The translations under genes and the position numbers were made by a program. From CAZTTH01 sp964615975 (lineage in GTDB: Bacteria > Verrucomicrobiota > Lentisphaeria > JABSQK01 > JAJFLO01), in contig CAZTTH010000019.1 of the NCBI GenBank assembly GCA_964615975.1, positions 1-64,000 on the forward strand: DNA of 64,000 nucleotides, written 5' to 3'. Of this stretch, positions 62,559 through 64,000 are shown in pieces. Within the stretch, counting starts at the first letter, position 1. Each line of letters starts with the position of its first letter. The notes below the pieces were generated by a model. It was not told the origin of the DNA, did not search any database, and saw only the letters and a program-made list of their open reading frames with translations.

Positions 62559-63602
62559 ATGCAAGGTTTTCCAATGAATAAGATCCAAGAAATATTGCGG
62601 AAATGGCTGAATTCACCCATTACCATTTATTCCCTGCGTTCCATCATCGCGATCGTGTTTCTCTTATCGGCAACCGCCAAAGTCGTTGCCATAAGTAATT
62701 TTGAAATAATGATATTGCAACAGCATATAGTCGATGATCGAATGCTGGCAGCCTATTTGGCGCGCGCCTTGATCTGGTTTGAATTCTTTATCGGATTCTC
62801 ATTCTTCCAACCTTATTACTTCAAGCGATTCTTCCTCCCTGTTTCCGCGTTATTAACCATGGGATTCACCGGGTATCTCATCTATCTGGGATGGGTGGTT
62901 GATTATCAGGGAAATTGTGGCTGTTTTGGAGATTTAGTCAAGATGACTCCGGCTGAATCCATCGTTAAAAATTTGGTTATTCTCCTTTTCATGGGAATCT
63001 TATGGAAACTCCATAAATCGGATCCACTCATTCAAAATGTGCTTGTTCCAGGCATTATTGGAGTTAGTATCCTTGCCATTATATTCATTCTTTTTCCGAT
63101 TAAAATCATCGGTAAATCCGATATCATCCCATCGACATCGGGATCGACATCGGCAACAATTCCCGACACTGCAGCGCCGCAAAAATCCCCTGTCGCAAGT
63201 CGTTTTAAACAATTTAATACCACTGACGGTCCGTTTGGTCCTGTCGATCTAATCTCGGGTTCCTGCCTGGTCGCAATGTTAAGTTTGGATTGTGATCATT
63301 GTCGTGACGTCGCTAGAAAATTGGGAGAATTTCATCAAACCAATCCGATTCCCATTTTCTTCATTTTCATGGGCGAAGAAACTCAGGTTGGTCAATTTTC
63401 GCAGGAAACCGGAACGCGATTTCCTTATAAGGTTGTCCCGCCGGAAATCTTTTTTGATTTTATCGGCAATGCTCCCCCACGGGTATATTGGTTAATGTCT
63501 GGTCAAATCAATGCCTTTTGGGATGAGGAGGAATTTAGTAATCGCGCATTAAAGCAAAAACTCAATCCATTGCCCCTCGAGCATGAGCAGCAACAACCAT
63601 AG
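62559..63602 (+). CDS. MauE/DoxX-like membrane protein with C-terminal thioredoxin-like domain
   Basis: About 340 residues; the second in-frame ATG at 62574 (MNKIQEILRKW) is an alternative start. The N-terminal 150 residues have four membrane segments and the MauE pattern (LLSATAKVVAISNFEIM, FFIGFSFF, GNCGCFGD with a Cys pair). After a Ser/Thr-rich linker comes a thioredoxin-like domain with SLDCDHCRDVARKLGEF (CDHC active site). It may move reducing equivalents across the membrane for disulfide or methylamine-dehydrogenase-type maturation, but no such partner is visible. Confidence 0.75.
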   Translation: MQGFPMNKIQEILRKWLNSPITIYSLRSIIAIVFLLSATAKVVAISNFEIMILQQHIVDDRMLAAYLARALIWFEFFIGFSFFQPYYFKRFFLPVSALLTMGFTGYLIYLGWVVDYQGNCGCFGDLVKMTPAESIVKNLVILLFMGILWKLHKSDPLIQNVLVPGIIGVSILAIIFILFPIKIIGKSDIIPSTSGSTSATIPDTAAPQKSPVASRFKQFNTTDGPFGPVDLISGSCLVAMLSLDCDHCRDVARKLGEFHQTNPIPIFFIFMGEETQVGQFSQETGTRFPYKVVPPEIFFDFIGNAPPRVYWLMSGQINAFWDEEEFSNRALKQKLNPLPLEHEQQQP

Positions 63603-63738
63603 ACTTTTAACCACGATTGAATGTCAATTTCGCCTCCGGCGATGAAAAAAAGTGGGCGTTGACATAAATTAACCATGGGCAAATAATAATCCCACACCGG
63701 AATTCTCTAGTGTTGAACCTCCTGAACATCGTCCAACA

Positions 63739-64000
63739 ATGATCGCCAATAAAAATACCTTGTACCAGGGAAAGTACCTGACCCTGGTACAACAAGAAAA
63801 CTGGGAATATGTGGAACGAGCCAATTGCACCGATGTGGTTGTTATCTTGGCGCTTACTCCTGATCACAACCTGATAATGGTGGAGCAATACCGCATTCCC
63901 ATCGCAGCTAATTTGATCGAATGGCCGGCTGGCTTGGTAAACGACATCCCCGGTCACCCTCCTGAAACCATTGAGGATGCTGCCGCCCGTGAATTATTCG
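63739..64000 (+). CDS. NUDIX hydrolase, ADP-ribose pyrophosphatase-like, 3' end beyond window
   Basis: The reading frame from the ATG at 63739 (MIANKNTLYQGKY) runs to the window end without a stop. It has VEQYRIPIAANLIEWPAGLVNDIPG then PPETIEDAAARELF, the start of the NUDIX box (G...E...A..REL). The YRIPI segment and the WPAG preceding the box fit ADP-ribose/nucleotide-sugar hydrolases. The remaining box residues (xxEEx) lie outside the window. Confidence 0.8.
   Translation, partial: MIANKNTLYQGKYLTLVQQENWEYVERANCTDVVVILALTPDHNLIMVEQYRIPIAANLIEWPAGLVNDIPGHPPETIEDAAARELF

Noticed and set aside
1..64000. CRISPR array, prophage or integrase-bounded island
   Set aside because: No regularly spaced repeats, no phage structural genes and no integrase were seen. 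The glycan cluster has no obvious attachment sites.

Overview
This 64 kb window is chromosomal DNA of a bacterium with a Gram-negative type envelope. It carries an LpxL/HtrB-type lipid A acyltransferase, MraY, a large surface-glycan cluster, ClpC/ClpP and a sigma-70 factor, and both tRNAs have an encoded CCA end. The phylum cannot be fixed from the sequence. A four-helix-bundle protein with a serine/aspartate-rich linker and topoisomerase-type zinc ribbons is a type I associate with Lentisphaerae/Verrucomicrobia-like and other uncultured lineages, but this is only a hint. A run of 100 N (27722-27821) marks a scaffold join inside that gene, so the window is probably from a draft or metagenome assembly.

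Region 1 (1-26.6 kb, almost all minus strand, transcribed right to left) is a surface polysaccharide / nonulosonic acid cluster. The promoter-proximal part holds a two-gene nucleotidyltransferase module, an EPS-type winged-helix regulator, a CMP-sugar synthetase (NeuA-like), a one-chain transketolase, a GT-B-like transferase, an FkbM methyltransferase, a NeuB-like synthase, a KdsC-like phosphatase, an SDR and an aldehyde dehydrogenase. The distal part has a flippase/exporter-type ABC protein, an SpsF-like cytidylyltransferase, a Gfo/Idh/MocA oxidoreductase, a DegT aminotransferase, an epimerase, a WecD-like acetyltransferase and a second NeuB. It ends with two asparagine-synthase-like amidotransferases, a NodU-type carbamoyltransferase and a WbpG/PseA-type sugar amidotransferase. 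A decayed spsF fragment and a second nucleotidyltransferase module interrupt it near 13 kb.

Region 2 (26.8-30.3 kb) has the four-helix-bundle/zinc-ribbon gene facing a tight TatD - epimerase - NusG-paralogue operon. The NusG paralogue is a candidate dedicated antiterminator for the glycan cluster.

Region 3 (30.5-47.7 kb) is mostly housekeeping: rlmB, a frameshifted AlkD-like repair gene, a TSUP permease, an AbrB-Doc toxin-antitoxin pair, a SAM methyltransferase, rph, speA, an orphan HlyD-like adaptor, rlmH, tRNA-Pro(GGG), clpC overlapping a sigma factor, an AI-2E permease with an AmgK-like kinase, and tRNA-Ala(GGC).

Region 4 (47.7-64 kb) contains clpP, an lpxL-like gene, then a parvulin-like gene next to a very unusual peptidase-ABC protein: two cyclic-nucleotide-binding domains and an intact C39 peptidase triad, but an ATPase domain that keeps only Walker A. 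It continues with mraY behind a possible leader peptide, an FHA protein, panB-panC, a secreted Trp-rich protein with a cNMP-binding partner, tadA, a candidate structured small RNA, an oppF/dppF-type ATPase, an SxtJ-like membrane protein, a TPR protein, a MauE-thioredoxin-like protein and the start of a NUDIX hydrolase. The best candidates for undescribed biology are the peptidase-ABC/parvulin pair, the transketolase-containing ulosonic acid operon, and the small RNA at 59.65 kb.
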